From assembly GCF_900099825.1 (NCBI RefSeq), contig NZ_LT629693.1, forward strand, positions 682,001-746,000: 64,000 nt of DNA, in the 5' to 3' direction. Below are positions 1 to 8,265 of this stretch, piece after piece. Origin of the DNA: Bradyrhizobium ottawaense (lineage in GTDB: Bacteria > Pseudomonadota > Alphaproteobacteria > Rhizobiales > Xanthobacteraceae). The first letter of the stretch is position 1. Each line of letters starts with the position of its first letter. Made by a program: the position numbers and the translations under genes. The notes beneath the pieces were generated by a model that worked only from the letters and a program-made list of their open reading frames with translations, did no database searches and was not told the DNA's origin.

Positions 1-1376
1 GACAAAGTCGCCGAAATCGTGTCGCGATAGACCGGACGATAGACGTCATGCTGGATGTCTTCTTCGCGGGTCCACACCACTTTTACGGGGCCATCGACCT
101 GCTTTGCCACGCGCACCGCCGCGACCACCATGTCGGGCTCGAGCTTGCGGCCAAACCCGCCGCCGAGCAGGTGGTTGTTGACGGTCACTTTCTCGACCGG
201 CAGCCCGGCCGCTTTCGCCGCCTCCGACTGCACCCGGGTCATGATCTGGGTGCCGGTCCAGATTTCGCAGGAGGAGCGTGTGACGTGAACTGTGGCATTC
301 ACCGGCTCCATCGTCGCATGTGCGAGAAACGGAAGCTCATACGACGCGTCAAGCCGCTCGCCGGTTGCGAGGCCCTTGGCGATATCGCCTTCGGATTTGG
401 CGACCACGCCGTTCTTTTCGCTAGCCGCGCGCAAATCCCGCCAGATGTCCTTCGAGCTGACATGTGCGTTCGGGCCTTCGTTCCAGTCGATGACGAGCGC
501 ATCTAGGCCTTTCTTGGCGGCCCACATGTGATCGCCGACCACGGCGACCATGTCGTCCAGTACAACGATCTTCTGCACACCGGGAATTTTCTTGGCGGCG
601 CTGTCGTCGACTTTACCAACCTTGCCGCCGAACACCGGACACGCAGCAACGGTTGCGAACTTCATACCGGGGAGGATCGCGTCGATCCCGTAGACGGCCT
701 TGCCGTTGGCCTTGTCGGGCGTGTCGAGACGCTTCAGCGGCTTGCCGATCAACACGAAATCGTTCGGGTCTTTGAGCGCGACGTCTCGTGGCGGCGTTTG
801 GCTGCCGGCGGCTTGCGCCAGCGCGCCATAGGAAAGCCTGCGTCCGCTCTCTTTATGGATGACCTCGCCGTTCGCCGCCGTGCAGCCTGCCGGATCGACC
901 TGCCATTGTTGCGCGGCGGCTTGGACCAGCATGGCGCGGGCGCCGGCGCCGCCTTTGCGCAATTGTGTCCACCACGCCCGGATCGAATTGGAATTGCCGG
1001 TGACCTGAAGACCAAACACCGGATTGCCGTAGAGCTCGTCGTTCGGCGGCGCATGCTCGAGCGTCACATGTGGAAAAACGGCGTCGAGTTCCTCGGCCAG
1101 GATCATCGCGATCGCGGTGTAAACGCCCTGACCCATTTCAACCTGCGGCATCACCAATGTGGTATGGCCGGCTTGATCGATGCGGATGAAGGCATTGGGC
1201 GCGAACTTGCTTTCCGTCGCGTCCGGCGGCTGCACGGGCTCGTTTGGCGCCAGCGCAGACAGGGGGAGATGGAATGCGAGCAGAAATCCGCCCGCTAAAC
1301 CAGTCGTCAGCAACGTGCGGCGTGAAACGTCGCCGGAAATCTTTTCGCGAAGAAACGCTTTTTCTGCAAGGATCAT
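1..1376 (-). CDS. Molybdopterin-binding large subunit of an isoquinoline 1-oxidoreductase-like hydroxylase (partial, C-terminus off window)
   Basis: Only the first ~458 residues are present, because the gene runs off the window start. The protein opens with a twin-arginine export signal (VSRRTLLTTG, then a hydrophobic stretch ending near LSALA), so the enzyme probably acts in the periplasm. The text then follows the xanthine dehydrogenase family molybdopterin subunit of the single-chain IorB type: QVEMGQGVYT near residue 75, a central FAMEP-like segment (AHATMEPVNATVHV) and the Moco segment LLGGGFGRKLEPD. Family members of about 730-750 residues hydroxylate N-heteroaromatics or oxidise aldehydes; the substrate here is unknown. 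It lies 9 bp behind the 2Fe-2S subunit gene, so the two form one operon and one complex. A third cytochrome c subunit is common in such operons and could lie beyond the edge. Confidence 0.9.
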   Translation of the reverse strand, partial: MILAEKAFLREKISGDVSRRTLLTTGLAGGFLLAFHLPLSALAPNEPVQPPDATESKFAPNAFIRIDQAGHTTLVMPQVEMGQGVYTAIAMILAEELDAVFPHVTLEHAPPNDELYGNPVFGLQVTGNSNSIRAWWTQLRKGGAGARAMLVQAAAQQWQVDPAGCTAANGEVIHKESGRRLSYGALAQAAGSQTPPRDVALKDPNDFVLIGKPLKRLDTPDKANGKAVYGIDAILPGMKFATVAACPVFGGKVGKVDDSAAKKIPGVQKIVVLDDMVAVVGDHMWAAKKGLDALVIDWNEGPNAHVSSKDIWRDLRAASEKNGVVAKSEGDIAKGLATGERLDASYELPFLAHATMEPVNATVHVTRSSCEIWTGTQIMTRVQSEAAKAAGLPVEKVTVNNHLLGGGFGRKLEPDMVVAAVRVAKQVDGPVKVVWTREEDIQHDVYRPVYRDTISATL

Positions 1377-1385
1377 GGCGCGATC

Positions 1386-1850
1386 CTACGACGGCCGGCC
1401 GGAGGCGGCCTGTTTGATCGCGGCGCGAATCCGCACATAGGTGCCGCAGCGGCAGATATTTCCCGCCATCGCAGCGTCGATATCGCTGTCGTCCGGATTG
1501 GAGGTGGCCCCGAGCAAGGCGGCGGCCGACATGATCTGGCCCGGCTGGCAGTAGCCGCACTGGATCACTTCGAGATCGAGCCAGGCCTTCTGCACTTTCG
1601 CACCAGAAGGCGTCGCGCCGACGCCTTCGATGGTAGTGACGGCGCGATTGCGGATCGCGCCGACCGGCAGCATGCAGGAACGCACCGGCTTGCCGTCAAT
1701 ATGCACGGTGCAGGCGCCACATTGCGCGATGCCGCAGCCGAATTTCGTTCCAGTCATGCCGAGCACGTCACGCAGAACCCACAGCAGGGGCATATCCGCC
1801 GGCGCGTCGAACGATTTCGGCTCGCCATTGATTGTCAGGGTAATGGCCAT
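1386..1850 (-). CDS. 2Fe-2S subunit of isoquinoline 1-oxidoreductase-like molybdenum hydroxylase
   Basis: A 154-residue iron-sulfur subunit that passes electrons from the molybdenum centre. The N-terminal plant-type ferredoxin motif is at residues 39-59 ([21 protein letters not shown]). The C-terminal four-helix 2Fe-2S motif follows with CGYC near residue 98 and CRCGTY near 133. Length matches IorA, QorS and related small subunits. The start is set at the ATG preceded by GGAGGT five bases upstream; an upstream in-frame ATG eight codons earlier has no comparable site. It is the first gene of the pair, directly followed by the Tat-exported large subunit, with which it would be co-exported. The partner identity is clear; the substrate is not. 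Confidence 0.93.
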   Translation of the reverse strand: MAITLTINGEPKSFDAPADMPLLWVLRDVLGMTGTKFGCGIAQCGACTVHIDGKPVRSCMLPVGAIRNRAVTTIEGVGATPSGAKVQKAWLDLEVIQCGYCQPGQIMSAAALLGATSNPDDSDIDAAMAGNICRCGTYVRIRAAIKQAASGRPS

Positions 1851-2170
1851 CGGAACCTCCAATTCGGCGATCACCGGACATCGCCGGTCGCGGTGTAGCT
1901 CGCCAGGGACGGATTGAGGTGGCGGCTGGGTTGTATCGCGCTGCTATCCGTCAACAAAGCAGAGATATCTTTTGCAGCGCGGACCTGCGGTGCCGACACG
2001 GTCGAGTTAACGAAGGCCTCCCAGCGTTGACGACTGTCAACGCAACGAGCGCGATGGCAGCGTAAACGCTTGCAAGAGAGTGCAAGGCTGCGGGGCCACC
2101 GACCAGCGATTCCCCAGGCACCGGCTTTTCATATGCGCAACTGGGGGCTGGCAATCGAGGAGACGATATT
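1851..2170. other. Divergent intergenic region, promoters only
   Basis: About 320 bases between the divergent iron-sulfur subunit gene and the PRC-barrel gene. No coding sequence is convincing here. The one structure seen is a palindrome GTTGAC-N4-GTCAAC in the middle, listed separately. Confidence 0.5.
2026..2041. promoter_or_regulatory. Palindrome GTTGAC-N4-GTCAAC, possible operator
   Basis: A perfect 6-bp inverted repeat with a 4-bp spacer in the divergent promoter region, about 130 bp upstream of the PRC-barrel gene. It could bind a dimeric regulator, but no regulator gene is adjacent and no second copy was found. Confidence 0.25.
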
Positions 2171-2923
2171 ATGGTGACCACAATACAGCGCGCACGCATG
2201 ACGGAGCACGGAACCACATCCTCGCTGATCGCAAGCGATCGGGTGGAAGGAACTGCGGTCTATGACGCGCACGGTAAGCGCATCGGGAAGGTCGAGCGCC
2301 TTGTGATCGATAAAGCCAGCGGCCGCGTCGCCTACGCGGTCCTGAGTTTCGGGGGCTTTCTCGGCATCGGCGCGCACCATTATCCGATTCCCTGGCCGAT
2401 GTTGGACTACGATGAGAAGCTCGGCGGATACCGTGTGGACATTACCGAAGAGCAACTCAAGAAGGCCCCGAAAATCGAACAAGGGGAAAGCTGGGAGCAA
2501 GCGAACCGGGACCGCGACGAGGGGGTCCATGGTTATTGGGAGCAACCCGCACCGGTGCAAGAGCGCCAAACTTCATCCCTGATCACAACCGACAGGGTGG
2601 AGGGAATGCCGGTCTATGATGCGCGCGGTAAGCGCATCGGGAAGGTCGAGCGCCTGATGATCGACAAGCTCACCGGCCGGATCGCCTACGCGATCCTGAG
2701 TTTCGGCGGCTTCCTCAGCATCGGCGCGGACCAATATCCGATTCCCTGGTCGATGTTGACCTACAATGAAAAGCCCGACGGGTTCCAACTGAACGTCACC
2801 GAAGAGCAACTCAAGAACGCCCCGAAAATCGAACAAGGGGAAAGCTGGGAGCAAGCGAATCGGGACCGCAACCAGGACGTCTACGACTATTGGGAAGTCA
2901 GATACTATTGGCTTGTGGAATAG
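2171..2923 (+). CDS. Tandem PRC-barrel domain protein
   Basis: A 250-residue soluble protein made of two PRC-barrel units. Unit 1 spans roughly residues 17-125 and unit 2 residues 135-243. Each begins with SSLI..DRVEG and contains V.YDA.GKRIGKVERL, AYA.LSFGGFL.IGA and a YPIPW core. Each ends in an acidic KIEQGESWEQANRDR tail. PRC-barrels of this family are common in Rhizobiales as general-stress proteins; their ligand is not known. The two halves are a direct duplication with a 354-bp period, and a 40-bp block (2466-2505 and 2820-2859) is identical, so the duplication is recent or homogenised. The start has GAGGAGA upstream. The last residues (VRYYWLVE) depart from the repeat. Confidence 0.88.
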   Translation: MVTTIQRARMTEHGTTSSLIASDRVEGTAVYDAHGKRIGKVERLVIDKASGRVAYAVLSFGGFLGIGAHHYPIPWPMLDYDEKLGGYRVDITEEQLKKAPKIEQGESWEQANRDRDEGVHGYWEQPAPVQERQTSSLITTDRVEGMPVYDARGKRIGKVERLMIDKLTGRIAYAILSFGGFLSIGADQYPIPWSMLTYNEKPDGFQLNVTEEQLKNAPKIEQGESWEQANRDRNQDVYDYWEVRYYWLVE

Positions 2924-3122
2924 GCCGGATCCGGGACCAGCCGACATGCCGGGAGGGCGGCAGCGGTAGGGACGAGAATTTCTCATCGCCCCTTGGTCGC
3001 CGGAGGCGGTCGCCCGAATCATGGTTGCCCATGGGAAATGATAGCGGACGCCCGGCAGGGGCGTCTCGACTTCCTTTGTACTCCCGCGCATGCGGCTGTC
3101 GAATACAACATCCGACGAATTA

Positions 3123-3566
3123 TCAGCTCGCCTTTTTGGTGAATTGCGCCGGCGACGGCAGCATCCGCGGATCTTTGAGAACGACGATTTGACGCGAGCC
3201 TTCAGCATCCACGACCTCAAGAGCTGACAGCTCCAAGCCATCTTGTTTGACGTATACCTCCCGGGGCTCGTGGATCAGATGAGTCAATCCCTCAAGAGCA
3301 ATATCGATGACGTCGTTCTTTGGGTCGTAGGAAATCCCCAGAAGCGGCAACCACTCCGCCTCGATCTGGTCACCGAGCTTGAGCGAGGCCACCTCTATCT
3401 CTGCGCGCTTGCTGACAAGTGCTTTTGACACCCGATCGAAGTAGCCGCACCACTGCGATTTCTCGAGCTTCATTATCTCGACCTCAAAATCAATCCTGCT
3501 GCGGTCGCACGCGTTAACCTCAATTATGGTATTCGCGGCTCGCTCGAATGCGCTGACGTTGGTCAA
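3123..3566 (-). CDS. DUF5335 family protein
   Basis: A 147-residue cytoplasmic protein without signal or membrane segment. The motifs WLPLLGISYDPKNDVIDIAL and LTHLIHEPREVYV match, from memory, the DUF5335 family found in soil Proteobacteria, whose function is unknown. Families of this kind in Bradyrhizobium sit among stress-related genes, which fits the PRC-barrel neighbour. The gene converges on the PRC-barrel gene and is divergent from the decayed RND gene. The family call rests on recall of the conserved segment and was not searched. Confidence 0.7.
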   Translation of the reverse strand: MTNVSAFERAANTIIEVNACDRSRIDFEVEIMKLEKSQWCGYFDRVSKALVSKRAEIEVASLKLGDQIEAEWLPLLGISYDPKNDVIDIALEGLTHLIHEPREVYVKQDGLELSALEVVDAEGSRQIVVLKDPRMLPSPAQFTKKAS

Positions 3567-3605
3567 TTTTCCGGCAAGTTTCGAACGAGAGCCCGGTTAG
3601 ATCGC

Positions 3606-4229
3606 ATGAACACCTCCGAACCATTCACCGCCGCCCCGTCGACCTCGTTGCTGATGATGGCGCTGGCGGTTGCCGGCATTGCGGCCTTTCCGCTCCTGCC
3701 GGTGGCGCCGCTGCCGCAGAACGATTTCCCGACCGTCAAGGTCGCTGCGCAGCTTCCGGAAGAAGCCTCGAAACCATGGCGGCAACCGTGGCGCACCACT
3801 AGAGCGCCAGTTCGCGCAAATCTCCGGTCTCACGGACATGACGTCGACGAGCACGCTCGGGCAACCTCGATTGTTCTGCAATTCGATCTCGACCGCAACT
3901 TGGATGCCGCGACGCGAACCGTCAGCTTCCCACCAATCTTCCCTCGCCAACCTGCTTATCGGAAAGTGAACCCGGCAGATTTGCTGATCCTGGTCATCGC
4001 CGCATATTCGGATACGTTGCCGATCGCGACCGTCGATGACTTCGCGGACACATCGCCGCTCAGCAGATTTCGCAGATCAAAGGGGTGGCGCTAGTCGTGA
4101 TCGGGGGCGAGCAGAAGCCGGCGATGCGCGTTCAGGTCGACCGCGCAAAACTGCACACGCGAGGGCTCGCGCTCGAGGACGTGCGCACCGCGATTGCGGT
4201 TGCAACCTCGAACGCTCCCGAGGGCGGCA
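3606..4229 (+). pseudogene. RND efflux transporter (AcrB/MdtB-type) N-terminal relic
   Basis: The start reads like an RND inner-membrane pump: a first membrane helix (LLMMALAVAGIAAFPLLPVA) followed by APLPQNDFPTVKV. Recognisable RND segments then continue in changing frames: ETMAATVA, PLERQFAQISGLTDMTSTSTL, IVLQFDLDRNLDAA and YRKVNPAD. After these come SDTLPIATVDDFAD and finally VVIGGEQKPAMRVQVDRAKL with LALEDVRTAI. At least three frameshifts and several small deletions separate these blocks. Homology fades after about residue 210 of a family normally ~1,030 residues long. It is a dead remnant of an efflux pump, with neither a periplasmic adaptor gene nor the rest of the pump nearby. Confidence 0.88.
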
Positions 4230-4372
4230 AACGCTGCAAGAGCCGGAACGAAACTGCGATCCCCGCCCCGTACGCCTCCAATTTGGAAGGGCTCATCGAG
4301 GGTTTTAGCGCGGAACTTTGGCGAAAAACGCTCGCGAGGAACTGCGCACTGAATAGCGACAGCGCGAGCACA

Positions 4373-4615
4373 TCAGTTTTCGCCGTCGATGCTCTCATGT
4401 GTCCGACAACTGCATACGACTTGCGCAGCCGCTAGCCAGTCTTCCCACAACGTCGGATTGACCGGCGAGCCATCGGCCCATTTCAAGCCGCCTATCAGAA
4501 GCTCGATCTCGCCGGCGGGCTTACCTTGGCGCTGCGAGACGGTCTCGAGGAAGATCCGCATCGCGTCATAGCCCTCGACGACGGTGATCATGTCGGTCGG
4601 TTTGATGATGGCCAT
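4373..4615 (-). CDS. Small hypothetical protein
   Basis: An 80-residue cytoplasmic protein with the segments DMITVVEGYDAMRIFLETVS, IELLIGGLKWADGSPV and TLWEDWLAAAQ. The start is placed at the ATG preceded by AGAGAAG; an in-frame ATG 15 codons upstream is possible. The composition is protein-like and similar small proteins are common in Bradyrhizobium from memory, but no function or domain is recognised. The C-terminus (SCRTHESIDGEN) may be ragged because the neighbouring sequence is a decayed gene. Confidence 0.55.
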   Translation of the reverse strand: MAIIKPTDMITVVEGYDAMRIFLETVSQRQGKPAGEIELLIGGLKWADGSPVNPTLWEDWLAAAQVVCSCRTHESIDGEN

Positions 4616-4790
4616 ATCTTCATCTTCTCTGGTCACGCCCGCCTTCACCGATGCGGTCACTGCGAGCGCGGACTCTATTGGCGAAATTCAGCCGATCTTT
4701 GCATTGACGGCGATCAATGGAAGCGAGCCGATCCGTCGCTAGTATTTCCCAATGTGACAGGCTTTTTGGATGTCCTTGAGGAGGGAAACG

Positions 4791-5999
4791 ATGGACGAGA
4801 TCGCCACCGCCACGCGGCTACGTACCACTCAGGGCTCAGACACGGACCCGCTGTTCCAGCCCTACCGGCTCGGCCCCTTCAATCTACGCCATCGCATCGT
4901 GATGGCGCCATTGACCCGCTCGCGGGCACGCCAACCAGGCAATGTGCCGAGCTCCCTTGCCGCCTGTTACTATGCGCAGCGCGCCTCCGCCGCTTTGATC
5001 GTGAGCGAGGCCACGCAGGTATCGATGCAGGGCCAGGGTTACGCCTGGACCCCCGGCATCCACAGCCGCGAGCAAGTGGAAGCGTGGCACCGGGTCACCC
5101 AGGCGGTGCGCGAGGCCCAGGGATTGATCTTCAATCAGCTTTGGCACGTCGGGCGCATCTCGCATCCGGCGCTGCAGCCCGACAACATCCTCCCGGTCGC
5201 GCCGTCGGCCGTCATACCCGAGGGCAAAGCCTTCATCGAAAACGAGCGCGGCGAAGGTGAACTTGTTCCGTTCGTGCGGCCGCGCGCACTGAATATCGAA
5301 GAGATGCCCTACATCGTCGCTCAATATGAGCGCGCGGCCAGGAACGCACAGGCCGCCGATTTCGACGGCGTCGAGATCCATGCCGCTAACGGCTATCTGC
5401 TCGATCAGTTCATCGAGACCGGCACAAATCGGCGCAGCGACGCATATGGCGGCCCGGTAGAAAACCGGGCGCGGCTGTTGTTCGAGGTCGCCGAGGCACT
5501 GATGCCGATCTGGGGGCCGGATCGCATCGGCGTGCGCATCTCGCCGATGGGCAAGTTGAACGATATTCACGACGATAACCCCGAGGCGACCTTCGGATAT
5601 GTTGCCGAGCGGCTCAGCGACTACGGCTTCGCATATTTGCATATGGTCAACCCTGCGCTGGAGCAAATGCAAAATGGACAGGAGCCGGACCCGAAGGCGA
5701 TGAATATGGTCCGGCTGATCCGGAAGAAATACAAGGGAACGCTGATCGTGGCGGGCGGCTTCCAGGCCGACACCGCGGCGAAATGGCTTCGTGAAGGCAT
5801 GGCGGACCTGATCGCGTTCGGCCGCAGATTCATCGCCAATCCGGATCTGCCCGAGCGGATCCGCCTCGGTGCGCCCTTCAACGTCGACGATCCAACGACC
5901 TATTATGGCGGTGGCGAGAAGGGATACACGGACTATCCTTCCCTGGCACAGGACCGCGGCGAACAGCCGAAGGCCTGCGTCGACCAGCGCTGGAGATAA
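4791..5999 (+). CDS. Old Yellow Enzyme family NADH:flavin oxidoreductase (alkene reductase)
   Basis: A 402-residue FMN-dependent TIM-barrel oxidoreductase. Family landmarks are PLFQPYRLGPFNLRHRIVMA at the N-terminus, NQLWHVGRISHP near residue 115, and the substrate-binding pair H197/N200 in VEIHAANGYLLDQF. After these come NRRSDAYGGPVENRAR and the phosphate-binding end VAGGF...DLIAFGRRFIANPDLPERI. This is the classical NemA/PETN-reductase type, which reduces activated alkenes, nitro esters and N-ethylmaleimide with NADPH. The start is the ATG with GAGGAGGGA upstream; an earlier in-frame ATG seven codons upstream lacks a site. It stands alone, convergent with the zinc-finger gene. The true substrate is unknown. 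Confidence 0.93.
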   Translation: MDEIATATRLRTTQGSDTDPLFQPYRLGPFNLRHRIVMAPLTRSRARQPGNVPSSLAACYYAQRASAALIVSEATQVSMQGQGYAWTPGIHSREQVEAWHRVTQAVREAQGLIFNQLWHVGRISHPALQPDNILPVAPSAVIPEGKAFIENERGEGELVPFVRPRALNIEEMPYIVAQYERAARNAQAADFDGVEIHAANGYLLDQFIETGTNRRSDAYGGPVENRARLLFEVAEALMPIWGPDRIGVRISPMGKLNDIHDDNPEATFGYVAERLSDYGFAYLHMVNPALEQMQNGQEPDPKAMNMVRLIRKKYKGTLIVAGGFQADTAAKWLREGMADLIAFGRRFIANPDLPERIRLGAPFNVDDPTTYYGGGEKGYTDYPSLAQDRGEQPKACVDQRWR

Positions 6000-6002
6000 A
6001 CC

Positions 6003-6311
6003 TCAGTAGAAGCGGGGAATCGGACTCAGATGCGGCGTCGGCCGGTCCGAAAGGTCGAACATCACTTCGTCGACATAACACCAACCCCATCCTTCCGGCG
6101 GATCATAAGCTTCGATGATCGGGTGCCTGGTTGCGCGAAAATGTTTGGTGGCGTGTCGGTTTGGCGACTGATCGCAGCACCCGACGTGGCCGCAGGTGCG
6201 GCAGACCCGCAGATGCAGCCAGGGGTCGCCCAATTTCAAGCATTCTTCGCACCCGGGAGCGCTCGGAACAACGTCACGAATTTCCACGAGATGTTTGCAA
6301 AGAATCGCCAT
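6003..6311 (-). CDS. UBP-type zinc finger protein
   Basis: A 102-residue protein made almost entirely of one ZnF-UBP domain: CEECLKLGDPWLHLRVCRTC, then GHVGCCDQSPNRHATKHFRA and HPIIEAYDPPEGWGWCYVDE. The Cys and His zinc ligands are all present. In eukaryotes this fold binds the free C-terminus of ubiquitin. Bacterial single-domain versions are frequent in Actinobacteria and Rhizobiales with no established partner. The gene is monocistronic and converges on the Old Yellow Enzyme gene with a 3-bp gap. Confidence 0.85.
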   Translation of the reverse strand: MAILCKHLVEIRDVVPSAPGCEECLKLGDPWLHLRVCRTCGHVGCCDQSPNRHATKHFRATRHPIIEAYDPPEGWGWCYVDEVMFDLSDRPTPHLSPIPRFY

Positions 6312-6376
6312 GCTCTTCTTGCGTGCTCGCCTTGCTCTCTGGGCAGTGACACTTGGTGACGATGTGCTGAAGGGAC

Positions 6377-6814
6377 TTAGGAGGTCATCTCTAGCTCGGC
6401 CGCAGGTATCGAGGTTGTCTCGGCACTGACGCTACGTTCTTCGGCGCTATGTTCTTGCCTAGTGACAGGCAGCTGAATGACCCGCGCATGCTGTCCTTCC
6501 GACAACAAATTCACCAGAACTGTGTTGCCGTCTGGAAATGCGAGCGCATCGCGATGCTGCTCAGGCATGCGCGGCACGATCTGGCAAAACCGGGCAACGC
6601 GAAAGCCTGCATTTTTGGTTGACAGCCAAAACCGATTGTACCTGACGTGATGTTCGAACGCCAGTTCAGTTCCAGGCAACAGACATACCGCGACACCGGG
6701 CTCTTGCTTCGCAGCAAAACCGCGCGTGGATGTACCGTAGAAACTGGTTGTAACAAGCGTCTCCCCAACTTTGGCCGGGCGAGAAGCAACAGCATGCAGG
6801 CTATAGTCGCACAT
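6377..6814 (-). CDS. Hypothetical protein, conserved in Bradyrhizobium-like genomes
   Basis: A 145-residue protein beginning MCDYSLHAVASRPAKVGETL and continuing with TSTRGFAAKQEPGVAVCLLP, a pattern remembered from many Nitrobacteraceae hypotheticals. It has no signal peptide or membrane helix. The start is chosen at the ATG that follows GGAGAAAA; a longer frame upstream has no ribosome binding site. Its C-terminal 20 residues are low-complexity and acidic. Function is unknown. Confidence 0.68.
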   Translation of the reverse strand: MCDYSLHAVASRPAKVGETLVTTSFYGTSTRGFAAKQEPGVAVCLLPGTELAFEHHVRYNRFWLSTKNAGFRVARFCQIVPRMPEQHRDALAFPDGNTVLVNLLSEGQHARVIQLPVTRQEHSAEERSVSAETTSIPAAELEMTS

Positions 6815-6965
6815 GGGTTTTCTCCACTGATTGGCGCACCCGAGAGACTGTACGGCGCAATGGCGTACGCTACCTTGACCGACGTCAACAATCATCGGTC
6901 GGTTATGCTTCAATGCGAACAGAAAGCGGAAGACGAGGCGTCGAGATAGCAAGAGCACGCTGGAG

Positions 6966-7322
6966 TCAGGTCATAGTGCCCGGCATGAAGCAGCGAATTG
7001 AAGTCCCGAGCGTCCCCTTGGTCGGCCAGACCATGGTTCTACCGTAGCGGTTCGGTTCGGTGACGACCGCATCATCTGGAACGTCGACCCACTCGATATC
7101 GACGCGGACGCGGTAATGGCCATCTTTCGATTCCCAATCCGGATCGGAAACAGAAAAGCCATCGGCATCCGAACAGCACAGTCCCTTGCCGGACTTGAGG
7201 CCGTCGAACCATGGCTTGAGTGGGGAGTGCGCATAGCGCCCGTCGTCGCGGGCCTGGACGACCGCTCCAGCAATCGTCAACACCAAAATGCAGAAGGTGA
7301 TACCGAGGACAGGTACTTTCAT
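6966..7322 (-). CDS. Hypothetical secreted protein
   Basis: A 118-residue protein with a typical Sec signal (MKVPVLGITFCILVLTIAGA, cleavage likely after VVQA). The mature part has SPLKPWFDGLKSGKGLCCSD, a WESKDGHYRVRVD segment and VDVPDDAVVTEPNRYGRTMV. Two adjacent cysteines suggest a disulfide or metal site. Proteins of this pattern are common exported hypotheticals in Bradyrhizobium from memory. The start is the ATG directly in front of the signal peptide; a longer frame begins 15 codons upstream. Function is unknown. Confidence 0.66.
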   Translation of the reverse strand: MKVPVLGITFCILVLTIAGAVVQARDDGRYAHSPLKPWFDGLKSGKGLCCSDADGFSVSDPDWESKDGHYRVRVDIEWVDVPDDAVVTEPNRYGRTMVWPTKGTLGTSIRCFMPGTMT

Positions 7323-8019
7323 GATCGTATCCAGTCTGACAAAAATACCGCTGGCGGCGCACGGCATCTACGCGACGATCGTATCAAAGTCCTCTTGACC
7401 TGCCCTTGATGAGCGTCAACTTGCGCTTGCGAACACTCCAGCCTTGGTCCACGCGATAGACCAGTTCAAATATCGATCAGCGCTAATCCCACATCCGCTC
7501 GCTTCTTGCGAACGAAGCTTGACGCCGTCTCGGTGATCGTGACTTCAAGCTGGGTCGCACCTTGCCGGCTAGAAAGTGCCCTCGCCGCACGCTAGCTAAT
7601 GTAGAAAAATGCACACAGAAACCTAAAAGCTGGGAGAGCGCCCCTACCGTGACCTGAGGCCATCAGGATCTGAGCCGGTCCCCATGTTCAACCGATCAGT
7701 CAGGTTCCCGCCACATGCCCACGCTATTTTCCTTCACACCGGCTCATTGACGACCTCAAGGGAATTCTGCCTGAAGCAATTTTTGGCTAAATTGCCGAGA
7801 CAACGGCGGCCGTTACTTCGTCCCTGCAGGGCAAGGCGGAAATCACTCGCCCGAAATTTCAGTGACCTGTTTTGAATCTGCGATTTTTTCGGCCAGTACC
7901 CGGCTGGGCCCTTGCCGTCCCCGGTCCAAGTTAATGGTCCCTTTGATTTTTGTGGTTGGCCCCTTTTGGGACACCGCCCAAAACCCCATGTTCTGAGCGG
8001 GGCGCTTTGGAGAGTTCAT
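7323..8019. other. Long intergenic region without a recognised gene
   Basis: Nearly 700 bases between divergent hypothetical genes. Short frames exist but lack ribosome sites and protein-like composition. The only structure noticed is a hairpin TTTTGGG-N6-CCCAAAA at 7964-7983, in the leader of the following gene. Confidence 0.4.
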
Positions 8020-8265
8020 ATGCGTACCGAAAAACAGACTTTTCGCGGCTACGAAATCCAGGTCACGAACAACCCCGCACTTTGGCAAGCTGCGATTTAT
8101 CGGACGAGCCCGACACTGCCGGAGATCGATTGGGTGGCCTTGAACATTCGAGCCGCTAGCGTTTCACCAGCGTTTCAGGAGGCAAAGCAGGTGATCGATA
8201 AGACCCTGGGTAAGGGGGTCAGTCACCTGAGTCGTCCTCACAAGTCTGGTTCCGAGAATTGGTAA
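8020..8265 (+). CDS. Small hypothetical protein
   Basis: An 81-residue protein starting MRTEKQTFRGYEIQVTNNPA, continuing with a short beta-like stretch (WQAAIYRTS, IDWVALNI) and a helical FQEAKQVIDKTL. TTGGAGAG precedes the ATG. The gene ends just before a strong hairpin terminator, which supports a real transcription unit. No family is recognised. Confidence 0.5.
   Translation: MRTEKQTFRGYEIQVTNNPALWQAAIYRTSPTLPEIDWVALNIRAASVSPAFQEAKQVIDKTLGKGVSHLSRPHKSGSENW

Noticed and set aside
2971..2987. Near-palindrome GACGAGAATTTCTCATC between convergent genes
   Set aside because: No T-run and imperfect pairing, so not called as a terminator.
4526..5260. 244-codon plus-strand frame over the start of the Old Yellow Enzyme gene
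   Set aside because: Arg/His/Pro-rich shadow of the real gene in another frame.
7684..7875. 63-codon frame in the long intergenic region
   Set aside because: No ribosome site, no conserved pattern and a basic random-like composition.
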